Assembly: GCA_020845735.1 (NCBI GenBank)
Contig: JADLFF010000089.1
Location: 1 to 48,281 of the forward strand
Origin: Dehalococcoidia bacterium
GTDB lineage: Bacteria; Chloroflexota; Dehalococcoidia; UBA2979
Reading direction: 5' to 3'
DNA: 48,281 nucleotides
The notes under the pieces were generated by a model. That model had not been told where the DNA came from. It saw only the letters and a program-made list of their open reading frames with translations, and made no database searches. Shown in pieces: positions 8,248 to 16,010 of this stretch. Within the stretch, counting starts at the first letter, position 1. The number at the start of each line of letters is the position of its first letter. The position numbers and the translations under genes are program-made.

Positions 8248-8935
8248 GCTCGCACCGCCCGTCGGCGACCCGGTAGATGCGGTCGAAGCGCTCGCGGTCC
8301 TCGACGAAGTGGGACACGATCAGGATCGAGCGCCCGCGCGCCGCGATATCCGATGACATCTCCCAGAACCGCAGGTATGTCTCGTAGTCGAAGCCGGCGT
8401 ACGGCTCGTCGAGCAGCAGCACCTCGGGGTCATGGAGCAGCGCCAGCGCCAGGTTGAGCTTCTGCCTGGTGCCGCCGCTCAGGTGCTCGACGCGGAAGTC
8501 GTCGTACTGGCCGAACGCGAGCGTCTCCATCAGCTCCGCCTTGCGATCGGCGACAGCGGAGCGGTCGAGACGGTACGCGACGCCGAACAGCCGGAACGTC
8601 TCGGCCACCGTCAGCTTCTCGTAGAGCACCGGGTACTGCGGGCAGTAACCGATCCGGCCATCGAGCCTCACGGTACCGGCGTTCCGCGAGAGCGTGCCGG
8701 CGATGATCATCATGAGCGTCGACTTGCCCGAGCCGTTGCCCCCGACGAGGGCGACCGTCTCGCCGGCGCCCACCTCAAGCGACGCGTCGCTCAGCACCGG
8801 CACCCGCCGCACGAACGGCCAGAGCCCGTAGGTCACGTAGGTCTTGGCGACGTGCTCGACGGCGAGCCGCGGTTCGCCGGATGGCCGGACATCGGAAGCC
8901 GCCGTGGCCGGCGCGGACTGCCTATCGCCCGTCAT
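8237..8935 (-). CDS. ABC transporter ATP-binding protein
   Basis: 232 residues with all ABC motifs in order: Walker A GGNGSGKST, a Q-loop in GYCPQYPVLYE, signature LSGGTRQK, Walker B VLLLDEPYAGFD and the switch His in LIVSHFVED. The PQYPVLYEKLTVAE stretch is usual in ABC-2 exporters. It powers the two paralogous permeases downstream, and the cytochrome c gene follows. NosF and CcmA ATPases look alike at this level; no nosZ, nosD or ccm genes are in the window, so I keep the general name. Confidence 0.92.
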   Translation of the reverse strand: MTGDRQSAPATAASDVRPSGEPRLAVEHVAKTYVTYGLWPFVRRVPVLSDASLEVGAGETVALVGGNGSGKSTLMMIIAGTLSRNAGTVRLDGRIGYCPQYPVLYEKLTVAETFRLFGVAYRLDRSAVADRKAELMETLAFGQYDDFRVEHLSGGTRQKLNLALALLHDPEVLLLDEPYAGFDYETYLRFWEMSSDIAARGRSILIVSHFVEDRERFDRIYRVADGRCERER

Positions 8936-8994
8936 GGTCCCCGTCCATCTGAAGTGATTCGGTCGTTCTGGCCATCATCGGAATCCTCAGCGGG

Positions 8995-9549
8995 CTAGCG
9001 GCTCGCCGCTGCCGCCCGGCTTGTCTCGGGTCGCCGCCGATGTGGCGCGGCCGGCACGAGGAGCAGCGGGCACGGCGAGTGCCGAACCACGTACTCCGCG
9101 ACCGAGCCCAGCAGCATGCGTGACAGCCCGGACCGACCATGGGTCGCCATGACGATCGCGTCGCACCTCGTGCTCTCAGCCGTCTCGACGATCACCGGGC
9201 CGGCGTGCCCCTCCGCCACGATCAACTCGACGTGTTCGACACCGGCCTGCTCCAGCTCGAACTGGACCCTCCGCTGGTGGTCGGCTGCGGCCCGTCGCTG
9301 TGCTTCCATCGACGATCGGACGTCCTCTTCGGTGAGGAATCCATCGCCAGCAGGTAACCAGCCCGCCGACGATGCGCGGGCCAGGACCTGCCGCTGCGAC
9401 TCCGTCACCTCGAGGACCACGACCGCGGCGCCACTGGCAAGGGCGAGCGGCACGAGTTCCAGGATCGCCACGTGTGCGTCGCGCGAGCCGTCGATCGGGA
9501 ACAGGATTCGCTGGTACCCAGGGCGCTGCTTCCACGGTGATTGAGTCAC
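8995..9549 (-). CDS. universal stress protein (UspA family)
   Basis: 184 residues from a GTG preceded by GGAGGT. A single Usp domain: RILFPIDGSRDAHVAI at the N-terminus (the Asp binds ATP in ATP-binding members), VELIVAEGHAGPVIVETA, and CDAIVMATHGRSGLSRMLLG followed by SVAEYVVRHSPCPLLLVP. The G-x2-G-x9-G(S) nucleotide motif is complete, so it should bind ATP. It lies 24 bp downstream of the copper ATPase gene and probably shares its transcript, which suggests expression under metal or redox stress. Confidence 0.93.
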   Translation of the reverse strand: MTQSPWKQRPGYQRILFPIDGSRDAHVAILELVPLALASGAAVVVLEVTESQRQVLARASSAGWLPAGDGFLTEEDVRSSMEAQRRAAADHQRRVQFELEQAGVEHVELIVAEGHAGPVIVETAESTRCDAIVMATHGRSGLSRMLLGSVAEYVVRHSPCPLLLVPAAPHRRRPETSRAAAASR

Positions 9550-9573
9550 GTGATACCTCCGATCCGGGGCCGA

Positions 9574-12330
9574 CTACCCGGCTCTGAACCGGCGCAGGCG
9601 GTTGGCGTTGGTCACCACTGAGAGGGACGAGAGCGCCATCGCCGCGGCGGCGATCATCGGGCTGAGCTGGAGGCCGATGAAGGGATAGAAGACACCGGCC
9701 GCGATCGGCACGCCGACCGCGTTGTAGACGAACGCGAAGAACAGGTTCTCGCGGATGTTGCGCATCGTGGAGCGGCTGAGCTGGATCGCGGTGACGACGC
9801 CCTCAAGCTCACCCGAGATCAACGTGATGTCCGAGGACTCGATCGCGACATCCGTGCCGGTGCCGATCGCGATGCCGACGTCAGCCTGCGCAAGCGCCGG
9901 GGCGTCGTTGATCCCGTCGCCGACCATGCCGACGAGCTTGCCTTCGTCCTGGAGACGGCGGACCTCGAGCGCCTTGTCCTCCGGCAGCACCTCGGCGAGC
10001 ACGCGGTCGATCCCGACCTGGCGAGCGATCGCCTCGGCGGTGCGGCGGTTGTCGCCAGTGAGCATGGCTACCTCGATGCCCATCCCGCGCAGCTCGCGAA
10101 TCGCTGCGGGCGCCTCGGGCTTGATCGTGTCGGCCACGGCGACGAGGCCGGCCGCAGCGCCGTCGACGGCCACGAACATGGCAGTCTTGCCCTCGCCGGC
10201 CAGCCCGTCGCGCTCCGGCAGGAGCGCCTGCACGTCGATCCCTGCGTCTTCGAGCAGTCGCCGGTTGCCGACGAGCAGCGCGCGGCCGTCGACCCTCACG
10301 CGCACGCCCTTGCCGGTGACAGACTCGAAGTCCGAGGGCTCGGCGAGCGTGACGCCGCGCTCCTCCGCACCGCGCACGATCGCTTGCGCGAGGGGGTGCT
10401 CGGAGCTGCGCTCGGCCGAGGCGACGAGCCGCAGCAGCTCGTGCTCCTCGAGCGCACCGCGGGCTATCACGTCGGTCAGCGCCGGCTCGCCGCGCGTGAT
10501 CGTGCCGGTCTTGTCGAGCACCAGTGCACCGAGGCGGTGCGCGGTTTCCAGCGCCTCGGCAGAGCGGATGAGGATGCCGTGCTCGGCGCCTTTGCCCGTC
10601 CCGACCATGACCGAGATCGGCGTCGCCAGTCCGAGCGCGCAGGGGCATGCGATGATCAGCACCGCGACCGCCGCGACGAGCGCGAGCGTCCCCGCCGGCT
10701 GCGGCCCGACGTCGAACCAGACGACGAAGGTGGCGATCGCGATGAAGAGCACGGCCGGCACGAAGTAGCTCGATATCAGGTCGGCAAGGCGCTGGATCGG
10801 CGCCTTCGAGCCCTGCGCCTGCTCGACGAGCTTGATGATCTGGGCGAGCATCGTGTCGCGGCCGACGCGGGTGGCGCGGAAGCGGAAGGCGCCGGTCTGG
10901 TTGATCGTGGCGCCGATCACCGTGTCGCCTTCCCTCTTGGTGACCGGGATCGGTTCGCCGGTGACCATCGACTCGTCGATCGCCGAGCGACCCTCGACGA
11001 TCTCGCCGTCGACCGGGATTTTCTCGCCGGGGCGCACGATCACGACGTTGCCCAGTTGGACCTCCTCGATCGGGATGTCCTGCTCCTGGCCGTCGCGCAG
11101 CACACGTGCGGTGCGCGCCTGCAGGCCGATCAGCTTGCGGATCGCCGCGCCGGTTCCGGCCTTCGCGCGTGCCTCGAGCAGCCGGCCGAGCAGGATCAGT
11201 GTGAGGATCACACCGACCGCCTCGAAGTAGACCTCGTTCGATTCAGTCGGTAGTGCGTCCGGGAACACTGTGGCGAAGACGCTGTACGCGAAGGCCGCGA
11301 TCGTTCCCACGGTGACCAGCGTGTTCATATCGGAGGTGCGGTGCGACACCGTGAGCCAGCCGGTGCGGTGAATCGGCCAGCCGGTATAGAGCATGACCGG
11401 CGCGATCAGGGCGAGTTGCACCCAGCGCTCGGTCAGGAAGTCGGGGACGATGTCCTCGCTGATGAAGTCGCCAACCATCACGGCGTAAAGCACGGGCCCA
11501 GTGAAGATCGCGCCGAAGATGACCCGCCGCGTCAGGTCGCGGACCTCGGCGCGCCGTGCGGCTGCCTCGGCGTCCTCGGTGGCCTCGGTGCCCGGTTCCT
11601 CGCGTCGCTCGACGCGGTAGCCGGTGGACTCGATCGCCTCGGCGAGAGCGCGTTCGTTCGTCTGCTCGGGGTCGAAGTCGACCGTCACGCGCTCGGCGCC
11701 GAAGTTGACCTGCGTGCGGTCCACCCCCGCTAGCCCGCCGAGTCGGTGCTCGATCACGCTCACGCAGGTCGGACAGTTCACCCCGCCGCCGAGCAGGGCG
11801 AACTCGACCTGGCTCGTGCCGCTGACCTCGCGGGTCGGTCCCACGCCGACGGCAGTGGCGACCAGGTGCTCATGGCCGTTGTGGACGTGCGCACCGTCGC
11901 TGCCTGCCGACGTCACGGCTGATCCGGCAGCGGCCGGGGTAGAGGATGTAGCGCCGGCAGCCTCGACGATGATGGTGCCGTGAATCATGTTCATGCCACA
12001 CGCGAAGCCAAACTCGCCGCTACGGTCGGGCAGGAACTCGACCGCGGTCTTGCCGAACGCAGCGAGGGACTTGCTCACCTGGAAGTCCGGCAGCACCACG
12101 CGCGAGGTGCAGTCGCTGTTCTCCTGGCGATTGAAGACCAGGCGCACTGGCACGCCCTGGGCGACCCGGATCAGGTCCGGGGAGTAGCCGCCCTTCACGG
12201 TGATCTCGATCTCCTGGATGTTGCCGCGTAGCTCCGCGCGGCGCGCCTCCTTCGGACCGAAGAAGAACCATCCGAGCCCGACCGACAGCAGCGCGGCCGC
12301 GAGCGTGACTGCGATCTCAGCGCCATCCAC
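9574..12330 (-). CDS. copA: Cu+ P-type ATPase with N-terminal cupredoxin-like and HMA domains
   Basis: 918 residues. In order: one N-terminal membrane segment (about 5-25); a cupredoxin-like domain (about 40-125) with a Cys near residue 74 and ACGMNM near 111-116; a His-rich linker (HVHNGHEH); an HMA domain with CPTC (about 186-189); then a complete PIB-1 ATPase with TGEP, CPC in the sixth core helix (about 562-564), DKTGT (606-610), SEHPL, GDGIND, and the Cu+ markers YN and MALSS in the last helices. It would pump Cu+ out of the cytoplasm using ATP. I chose the GTG at 12328-12330 because AAGGAGG sits just before it; an earlier GTG at 12345 is less likely. The cupredoxin fusion is not part of ordinary CopA. 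By the positive-inside rule, KEARR after the first helix places that domain on the cytoplasmic side. Confidence 0.93.
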   Translation of the reverse strand: MDGAEIAVTLAAALLSVGLGWFFFGPKEARRAELRGNIQEIEITVKGGYSPDLIRVAQGVPVRLVFNRQENSDCTSRVVLPDFQVSKSLAAFGKTAVEFLPDRSGEFGFACGMNMIHGTIIVEAAGATSSTPAAAGSAVTSAGSDGAHVHNGHEHLVATAVGVGPTREVSGTSQVEFALLGGGVNCPTCVSVIEHRLGGLAGVDRTQVNFGAERVTVDFDPEQTNERALAEAIESTGYRVERREEPGTEATEDAEAAARRAEVRDLTRRVIFGAIFTGPVLYAVMVGDFISEDIVPDFLTERWVQLALIAPVMLYTGWPIHRTGWLTVSHRTSDMNTLVTVGTIAAFAYSVFATVFPDALPTESNEVYFEAVGVILTLILLGRLLEARAKAGTGAAIRKLIGLQARTARVLRDGQEQDIPIEEVQLGNVVIVRPGEKIPVDGEIVEGRSAIDESMVTGEPIPVTKREGDTVIGATINQTGAFRFRATRVGRDTMLAQIIKLVEQAQGSKAPIQRLADLISSYFVPAVLFIAIATFVVWFDVGPQPAGTLALVAAVAVLIIACPCALGLATPISVMVGTGKGAEHGILIRSAEALETAHRLGALVLDKTGTITRGEPALTDVIARGALEEHELLRLVASAERSSEHPLAQAIVRGAEERGVTLAEPSDFESVTGKGVRVRVDGRALLVGNRRLLEDAGIDVQALLPERDGLAGEGKTAMFVAVDGAAAGLVAVADTIKPEAPAAIRELRGMGIEVAMLTGDNRRTAEAIARQVGIDRVLAEVLPEDKALEVRRLQDEGKLVGMVGDGINDAPALAQADVGIAIGTGTDVAIESSDITLISGELEGVVTAIQLSRSTMRNIRENLFFAFVYNAVGVPIAAGVFYPFIGLQLSPMIAAAAMALSSLSVVTNANRLRRFRAG

Positions 12331-12369
12331 GGGGGCCTCCTTCACCGCGGCTCACCGTGTCTGGCGGCA

Positions 12370-12756
12370 TCACGCGCCCCCGAGGTTGAAGCCGATTGGG
12401 CGTTGGTTTCGGTGCCACATCGACACGGTGATGCGGGTGATCAGTCCGTACGGCACGAACATCAGGTCCATCTCGTCGCACGTCTCGCGGTCGCGATAGA
12501 CCTCCGCAGCCACCCACCGCGCCTCGATGCCCGGGATGTGGCAGAGATCGAGGGTCGTACCGTCCATGAGATGAAGCTCCACGACCGGCACCGCTTCGGG
12601 ATGCCCGTCGCACGCTGCCCTGACCCGGTCGCCGAGAACCGACACGAAGAACGCGGGATCGAAGGGCGGTCCCACGGGGGCTGGTGCGCCAACTGGTTCC
12701 CGATCTGGCACCCCTAGTCTGTCAGTCGCACCGTTCGCAGTTTCTCGATTAGCCAT
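12370..12756 (-). CDS. hypothetical protein, 128 residues
   Basis: I do not recognise the family. There is no signal peptide or membrane segment. The N-terminal 35 residues are Pro/Ala-rich and probably disordered. The rest looks like a small beta-rich domain (VVELHLMDGTTLDLCHIPG, then WVAAEVYRD and DLMFVPYGLITRITVSMW). The start has a purine-rich ribosome-binding stretch (GAGGCAGAGA). It lies 39 bp upstream of the copper ATPase start and points the same way, so it may be the first gene of that operon. DLCHIPG and RETCDE offer two Cys and one His, which could bind metal, but this is a guess. Confidence 0.65.
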   Translation of the reverse strand: MANRETANGATDRLGVPDREPVGAPAPVGPPFDPAFFVSVLGDRVRAACDGHPEAVPVVELHLMDGTTLDLCHIPGIEARWVAAEVYRDRETCDEMDLMFVPYGLITRITVSMWHRNQRPIGFNLGGA

Positions 12757-12786
12757 TTGTTCTCTGCCTCTGCTGGAGCGCGGCCA

Positions 12787-12972
12787 TCAGTTCGTCCGCG
12801 AGATCCGTGTCACACCGGCGGCGACGAGTGCGGCAATGACCGCAAGCACCAGCCATGTACCCCAGTCGGAGGCAATCAGCGCCAGCCACGCCGCGGCCCC
12901 GAGGGCGGCGATGAAGAGAGCGCCTCGCGGCCGAGGCGTCGGGCCTGGACCGGGATGCGCTCGCGCAGCCAC
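12787..12972 (-). CDS. possible small two-TM protein overlapping doxX
   Basis: A 61-residue frame with two close hydrophobic segments (GALFIAALGAAAWLALIA and WGTWLVLAVIAALVAAGV) after a Pro/Arg-rich start, ending in RISRTN. It overlaps the DoxX 3' end by 97 bp in another frame. Two explanations fit: a separate small membrane protein, or the true C-terminal part of DoxX after a frameshift, since the annotated DoxX tail (SSSPPSGPRRGWR) looks like unselected sequence. Confidence 0.45.
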   Translation of the reverse strand: MAARAHPGPGPTPRPRGALFIAALGAAAWLALIASDWGTWLVLAVIAALVAAGVTRISRTN

Positions 12973-13484
12973 GGGAACAGCCGGCCGTCGACTCCGAAGC
13001 GACCCGGCCGGTGACCGAAGAAGACGAGGCCCAGTCCCAACAGCACCATCGGCGGGTTGGTCGAGGTGATGCCCGCCCAGAGGAAGGCGAGGTTCATGGT
13101 GACGCCGGCGAGCGCCGCGACTCGTGTGAGCAGCCCGATCGCCAGCGCGATGCCGACCAGCAACTCGCCGTAGGACACGAGGTAGGCGAAGAGGTCTGTG
13201 TTCGGCAGGAACACGTCCTCGATCAGGTCGTGGTACCAGTGGGGGACCTCAGGATGTGCACCAGCGGTCGACTTCTCGATCGCGCCGCGGAGGAACCCCT
13301 CGACCGCCGCGCCCGTCGGCGACGCCGTCCAGCCCGGGTCGCCGACCTTCTCCCAGCCGGCGCGCACCCATTCCACCGCCAACACCAGCCGCACGAACAA
13401 CCAGGCCCCCGGCTCGAAGCGCCAGAGCGTGGGGCGCACCTCCGCGAGCGTGTCCGACTGCAGCGAGGTCCGCCCGCTCGCCAT
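12876..13484 (-). CDS. DoxX-family membrane protein
   Basis: About 202 residues from the ATG at 13484 (a GTG at 13565 would add 27). Four membrane segments: WLFVRLVLAVEWVRAGWEKV, YLVSYGELLVGIALAIGLL, VAALAGVTMNLAFLWAGI and PPMVLLGLGLVFFG, with GRFGVDGRLFPWL after the last. The spacing and the E-W-x2-A-G-W-x-K motif fit DoxX/DoxD proteins, which include the thiosulfate:quinone oxidoreductase subunit and the mycobacterial partner of SseA and SodA. It probably passes electrons between sulfur or thiol species and the quinone pool. CTACCCG lies upstream at 13609, 44 bp before the longer start. The C-terminal tail may be altered by a frameshift. Confidence 0.82.
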   Translation of the reverse strand: MASGRTSLQSDTLAEVRPTLWRFEPGAWLFVRLVLAVEWVRAGWEKVGDPGWTASPTGAAVEGFLRGAIEKSTAGAHPEVPHWYHDLIEDVFLPNTDLFAYLVSYGELLVGIALAIGLLTRVAALAGVTMNLAFLWAGITSTNPPMVLLGLGLVFFGHRPGRFGVDGRLFPWLRERIPVQARRLGREALSSSPPSGPRRGWR

Positions 13485-13584
13485 TCTGGGAATCCTGCCT
13501 CCGCCACCGGGCCCGGTGGGACCCTCGGATCGAACGGGCTCGACCGATAACGCCGAATCAGCCACTCGTTCTCATAGGGAGTCT

Positions 13585-13606
13585 GGCAGGCGACGGGAGG
13601 CCTGCC
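13585..13606. terminator. 7-bp hairpin between cytochrome c and doxX genes
   Basis: GGCAGGC and GCCTGCC form perfect arms around an 8-base loop. It lies after the cytochrome c stop (13700) and before doxX, so it could end the upstream transcript; there is no T-run, so a role in doxX regulation is also possible. Confidence 0.35.
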
Positions 13607-13608
13607 CC

Positions 13609-13615
13609 CTACCCG
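13609..13615 (+). promoter_or_regulatory. CTACCCG motif upstream of doxX
   Basis: CTACCCGAATGG, one of five intergenic copies of the same core in this window. It is 44 bp before the GTG start and 125 bp before the ATG start of doxX. No inverted partner is seen here. Confidence 0.35.
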
Positions 13616-13699
13616 AATGGATGGTCTTCGCGCTGCCACGGTTGGAAACAAGCACGCACCGGAATGCGACGACGAAACCGCCCAACGCCGGCCCTGTCG

Positions 13700-14059
13700 C
13701 TAAGGCTCCGTCCGCAGGAAGGCGACGAGGGAGGCGATGTTGGCCTCGCTGAGACCGAGCTGGGACCAGGCGGGCATGCTGGTTCCAGACCGGCCATTCG
13801 CGATCGTTTCGGAGTAGAACTCGTCACTCATCGTGAGCCGCGACGGGATCAGCGGCGGGCCGACGCCGCCCTGGCGGTTTGTACCGTGGCACGCAGCGCA
13901 GTTGGCCGCGTAGAACTCGGATACTGACATCGCCGCCAACGAACCCTCGATCCGCGTAGGCGAGTGCATGTCCCGCATGCCGCCCATGCCTCCGCAGCCC
14001 GCTAAGAAGGCTGCGACGACGATGGCCGCCAGCGCGGGCTTCGGGGTCGCAACGGCCAT
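13700..14059 (-). CDS. lipid-anchored monoheme cytochrome c
   Basis: 119 residues with GAGG five bases before the ATG. The signal AIVVAAFLAGC ends in a lipobox; a short Gly/Met stretch (GGMGGMRDM) follows the anchor. CAACHG binds heme c, and TSMPAWSQLGLSEANIASLVAFLR supplies the distal Met and the terminal helix. The Met/His stretch (MGGMRDMHS) could bind copper, but this is inference. It is the second of three such lipoproteins here. It stands alone, with a hairpin downstream. Confidence 0.88.
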   Translation of the reverse strand: MAVATPKPALAAIVVAAFLAGCGGMGGMRDMHSPTRIEGSLAAMSVSEFYAANCAACHGTNRQGGVGPPLIPSRLTMSDEFYSETIANGRSGTSMPAWSQLGLSEANIASLVAFLRTEP

Positions 14060-14381
14060 TCGTCCTCGCTGATTGCCGGTCAGATGCGGTACGGCGTGGA
14101 CTGTCACAGCGGCCCGCCCCCGAGCGTGTGCACTGCTCGCGAGCAGCGCTGACTCAAGCTCGCGCGGATGGAGGCCGGTGATCTCTCGCTGACCCGACGC
14201 GGACGGCCGGAATAGGGATCAGCGAAGACCGCGTGCCCGTCGACTTCGATGTCACGGTCCGCCGAGGAGCCGCATCACATGCTCGCACCAAACGCCCCGG
14301 GGCGATTCGGGCGCAGCGGTCTCACGACCATCCGAGTCTCCAGCTCGAGGCGTCGGAGTAGCGCGGACCTCGGCCGGCCGA
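14060..14381. other. 322-bp gap without a supported gene
   Basis: Between YHS2 and the cytochrome c gene. Frames on either strand are Arg/Pro-rich shadows. I see no clear operator, hairpin or RNA gene. Confidence 0.4.
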
Positions 14382-14525
14382 TCACCCGGTGAACTTGGCC
14401 GGATCTGCTTCGAACTGGCGCTGGCAGCCCGCGCTGCAGAAGTAATAGGTCTTGCCGTTGTGCTCGATTGAGCCGGCGGCCGACTTCGGGTCGACCTGCA
14501 TCCCGCATACCGGGTCGCGTTCCAT
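14382..14525 (-). CDS. YHS-domain protein 2, putative metal-binding
   Basis: 47 residues, again only a YHS domain: RDPVCGM near the start, KTYYFCSAGC and FEADPAKFTG at the end. It is close to YHS1 in sequence but shorter at the C-terminus. It starts four bases after the SHOCT gene stop, so it belongs to the cupredoxin-SHOCT-YHS operon. No export signal is present, so it should act in the cytoplasm, possibly as a copper sink or delivery protein for the ATPase; this role is inferred from context. Confidence 0.85.
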   Translation of the reverse strand: MERDPVCGMQVDPKSAAGSIEHNGKTYYFCSAGCQRQFEADPAKFTG

Positions 14526-14529
14526 CTGC

Positions 14530-14796
14530 TCATCCTTTCGTCTGCTCGAGGTCCTCAATGATCTGGAGATAGCGCTCGCGGTCGATATCGCCACCGGCGT
14601 ACGCGCGGCGGGCGATCTCTCTGGCGTCGGGCTGGGGCCGGGTCTCATTGGACGGGGGCTGGTCACGGCGAGGAGGCCCGCCGAACTCGCGCAGCGCCCA
14701 GACGATGATCAGCAGCAGCGGCACCCAGACGATCGCCATCATCAGGCCCATCCAGAGCAACCCCCAGCCGTCCGGTCCGTCGTGCCACTCCCACAT
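14530..14796 (-). CDS. SHOCT-domain one-TM membrane protein
   Basis: 88 residues with GAGGAG upstream of the ATG. After WEWHDGPDGWG comes one membrane segment (GLLWMGLMMAIVWVPLLLIIVWAL), a Pro-rich linker, and the SHOCT domain AREIARRAYAGGDIDRERYLQIIEDL at the C-terminus. SHOCT domains are thought to bind or oligomerise, often on the ends of membrane proteins. The N-terminal W/H/D-rich stretch and the Met-rich helix might contact copper in the periplasm. It lies between the cupredoxin and YHS2 genes in one operon. Confidence 0.85.
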   Translation of the reverse strand: MWEWHDGPDGWGLLWMGLMMAIVWVPLLLIIVWALREFGGPPRRDQPPSNETRPQPDAREIARRAYAGGDIDRERYLQIIEDLEQTKG

Positions 14797-14816
14797 CGCT
14801 CGCTCCTCGTGCCCGT

Positions 14817-15275
14817 CTACTGGACGGTCACCGCCGTGTGCATCCCGGACTCGTAGTGCCCCGGGATGTGGCACGCGAACTCCAGCTCGCCCGCCGCGTA
14901 AGGATGATCGAACGTGAGGTCGAACTCGTACGTCTGGCCCGCTCCGAGGTCATCCTCCTCGACGACGGCGACCGCCATCTTGTCCATCTCGGTCATGGAC
15001 ATCATCCCGGTCTCCATCGGCTGCATGAGCATGACCTCGTGCGGCGCCTGCCCGCTGTTCGTCACCACGAAGTGGTACGGAGTTCCGACATGGAACTCGG
15101 TCATCGAGGACTCGATGCCGAACTCCGTAGCCGTGACCGTGACGGTCTGGGGCTGAGCACTTGCCGCCGTCGCGGTTGCCGTGGGCTCCTTGTCGTCGCT
15201 GCTGCTGCAGGCGGTTGCCAGGGCAAGCATCGCGACTACGACAGCGGTCAGCGACAGCCATCGCTTGATGCTCAT
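14817..15275 (-). CDS. cupredoxin (plastocyanin-like) lipoprotein
   Basis: 152 residues with AAAAGGAG before the ATG. The signal LTAVVVAMLALATAC gives a lipid anchor, then a Ser/Thr/Ala linker and a cupredoxin domain. The blue-copper ligands are His in APHEVMLMQ and Cys-His-Met in FACHIPGHYESGMHT; the Met-rich loop METGMMSMTEMDKM may bind more copper. It would act outside the membrane as a copper carrier or one-electron carrier for the cytochromes nearby. A GACTAC-N8-GTAGTC inverted repeat lies 66 bp upstream. Confidence 0.92.
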   Translation of the reverse strand: MSIKRWLSLTAVVVAMLALATACSSSDDKEPTATATAASAQPQTVTVTATEFGIESSMTEFHVGTPYHFVVTNSGQAPHEVMLMQPMETGMMSMTEMDKMAVAVVEEDDLGAGQTYEFDLTFDHPYAAGELEFACHIPGHYESGMHTAVTVQ

Positions 15276-15340
15276 CGTCCACTCCTTTTCCTGCGATCTC
15301 AGTTCACAGGGAGAGTGTCTCGGCGGAGGGGGCGCGGGAC

Positions 15341-15360
15341 GACTACCCGATGGTGTAGTC
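15341..15360. promoter_or_regulatory. inverted repeat GACTAC-N8-GTAGTC with CTACCCG core
   Basis: Perfect 6-bp arms, upstream of the cupredoxin operon and just beyond the stop of the response-regulator gene. A near-copy (one extra base in the right arm) lies upstream of YHS3 at 17535-17555. The spacing fits a dimeric NarL/FixJ-type regulator, and one is encoded next door. Confidence 0.55.
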
Positions 15361-15368
15361 CTCTTCTC

Positions 15369-16010
15369 CTAGCGCGACGAGCCTCCGTGCTCGGCGACCC
15401 AGCGTGCGACCTCGGTGCGGTTGCGGAGATGGAGCTTGTCGAGGATGCCGCGCATGTGGAACTTCACCGTGTTCTCGCTGATCGCCAGGCGGTCGGCGAT
15501 CTCGCGGTTGGTGTGACCCGCGGCGACGAGACGCAGGACCTCGTGCTCGCGGTCGGTGAGCCCGTCCACCTCGGATGCGGGCTCGGGATCGCCCCGCTCC
15601 CGCCCGAACTCCGCCCAGAGCTGGCGGGCGAGGCGCGGCGGGATCACCGACTCGCCGTGTTCCACGGCATCGAGCGCCTCGAAGAACTCCTCGGCTTCAA
15701 GGTCCTTCAGCAGATAGCCGTGTGCGCCGCTCTTCACCGCCTCAACGAGGTCCTGCTCGTCGTCGGATACGGTCAGCACTACGACTTTGACGCGCGGAAA
15801 CTCAGTCTTGATCAGGCGGGTCGCGCTCAGCCCATCGAGCACCGGCATGCGCAGGTCCATCAGCACGAGGTCGGGTCGCGCACGACGGACGAGCTCGAGT
15901 GCCTCCTGGCCGTCGCCCGCTTCCCCGGCGACGTCGTGCCCGCGCGCGCGCAAGAGGCTGGCGATGCCGTTGCGCACCAGCGGCTGATCGTCGACCAGCA
16001 CGATGCGCAT
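15369..16010 (-). CDS. NarL/FixJ-family response regulator
   Basis: 213 residues. A receiver domain (1-120) has the acidic pair Asp7/Asp8 (VLVDDQPLV), the phosphoacceptor Asp52 in VLMDLRMPVLDG and the Lys of LLKDLEAEEF. The LuxR-type HTH is at 145-210 (LTDREHEVLRLVAAGHTNRE, then ENTVKFHMRGILDKLHL). Its ATG overlaps the kinase stop (TGATG), so the pair is translationally coupled. The likely targets carry CTACCCG, which also lies upstream of the kinase gene, so the system may control itself. Confidence 0.94.
   Translation of the reverse strand: MRIVLVDDQPLVRNGIASLLRARGHDVAGEAGDGQEALELVRRARPDLVLMDLRMPVLDGLSATRLIKTEFPRVKVVVLTVSDDEQDLVEAVKSGAHGYLLKDLEAEEFFEALDAVEHGESVIPPRLARQLWAEFGRERGDPEPASEVDGLTDREHEVLRLVAAGHTNREIADRLAISENTVKFHMRGILDKLHLRNRTEVARWVAEHGGSSR

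Noticed and set aside
9571..9581. CTACCCGG at the end of the copper ATPase gene
   Set aside because: It falls on the last codons of the gene, so coding constraint explains it; not counted with the intergenic copies, although it is 24 bp from the stress-protein start.
10384..11253. Long plus-strand frames opposite the copper ATPase gene
   Set aside because: Composition (Asp/Arg/Gly/Leu repeats without folds) is that of antisense high-GC shadows; the ATPase frame has all its motifs.
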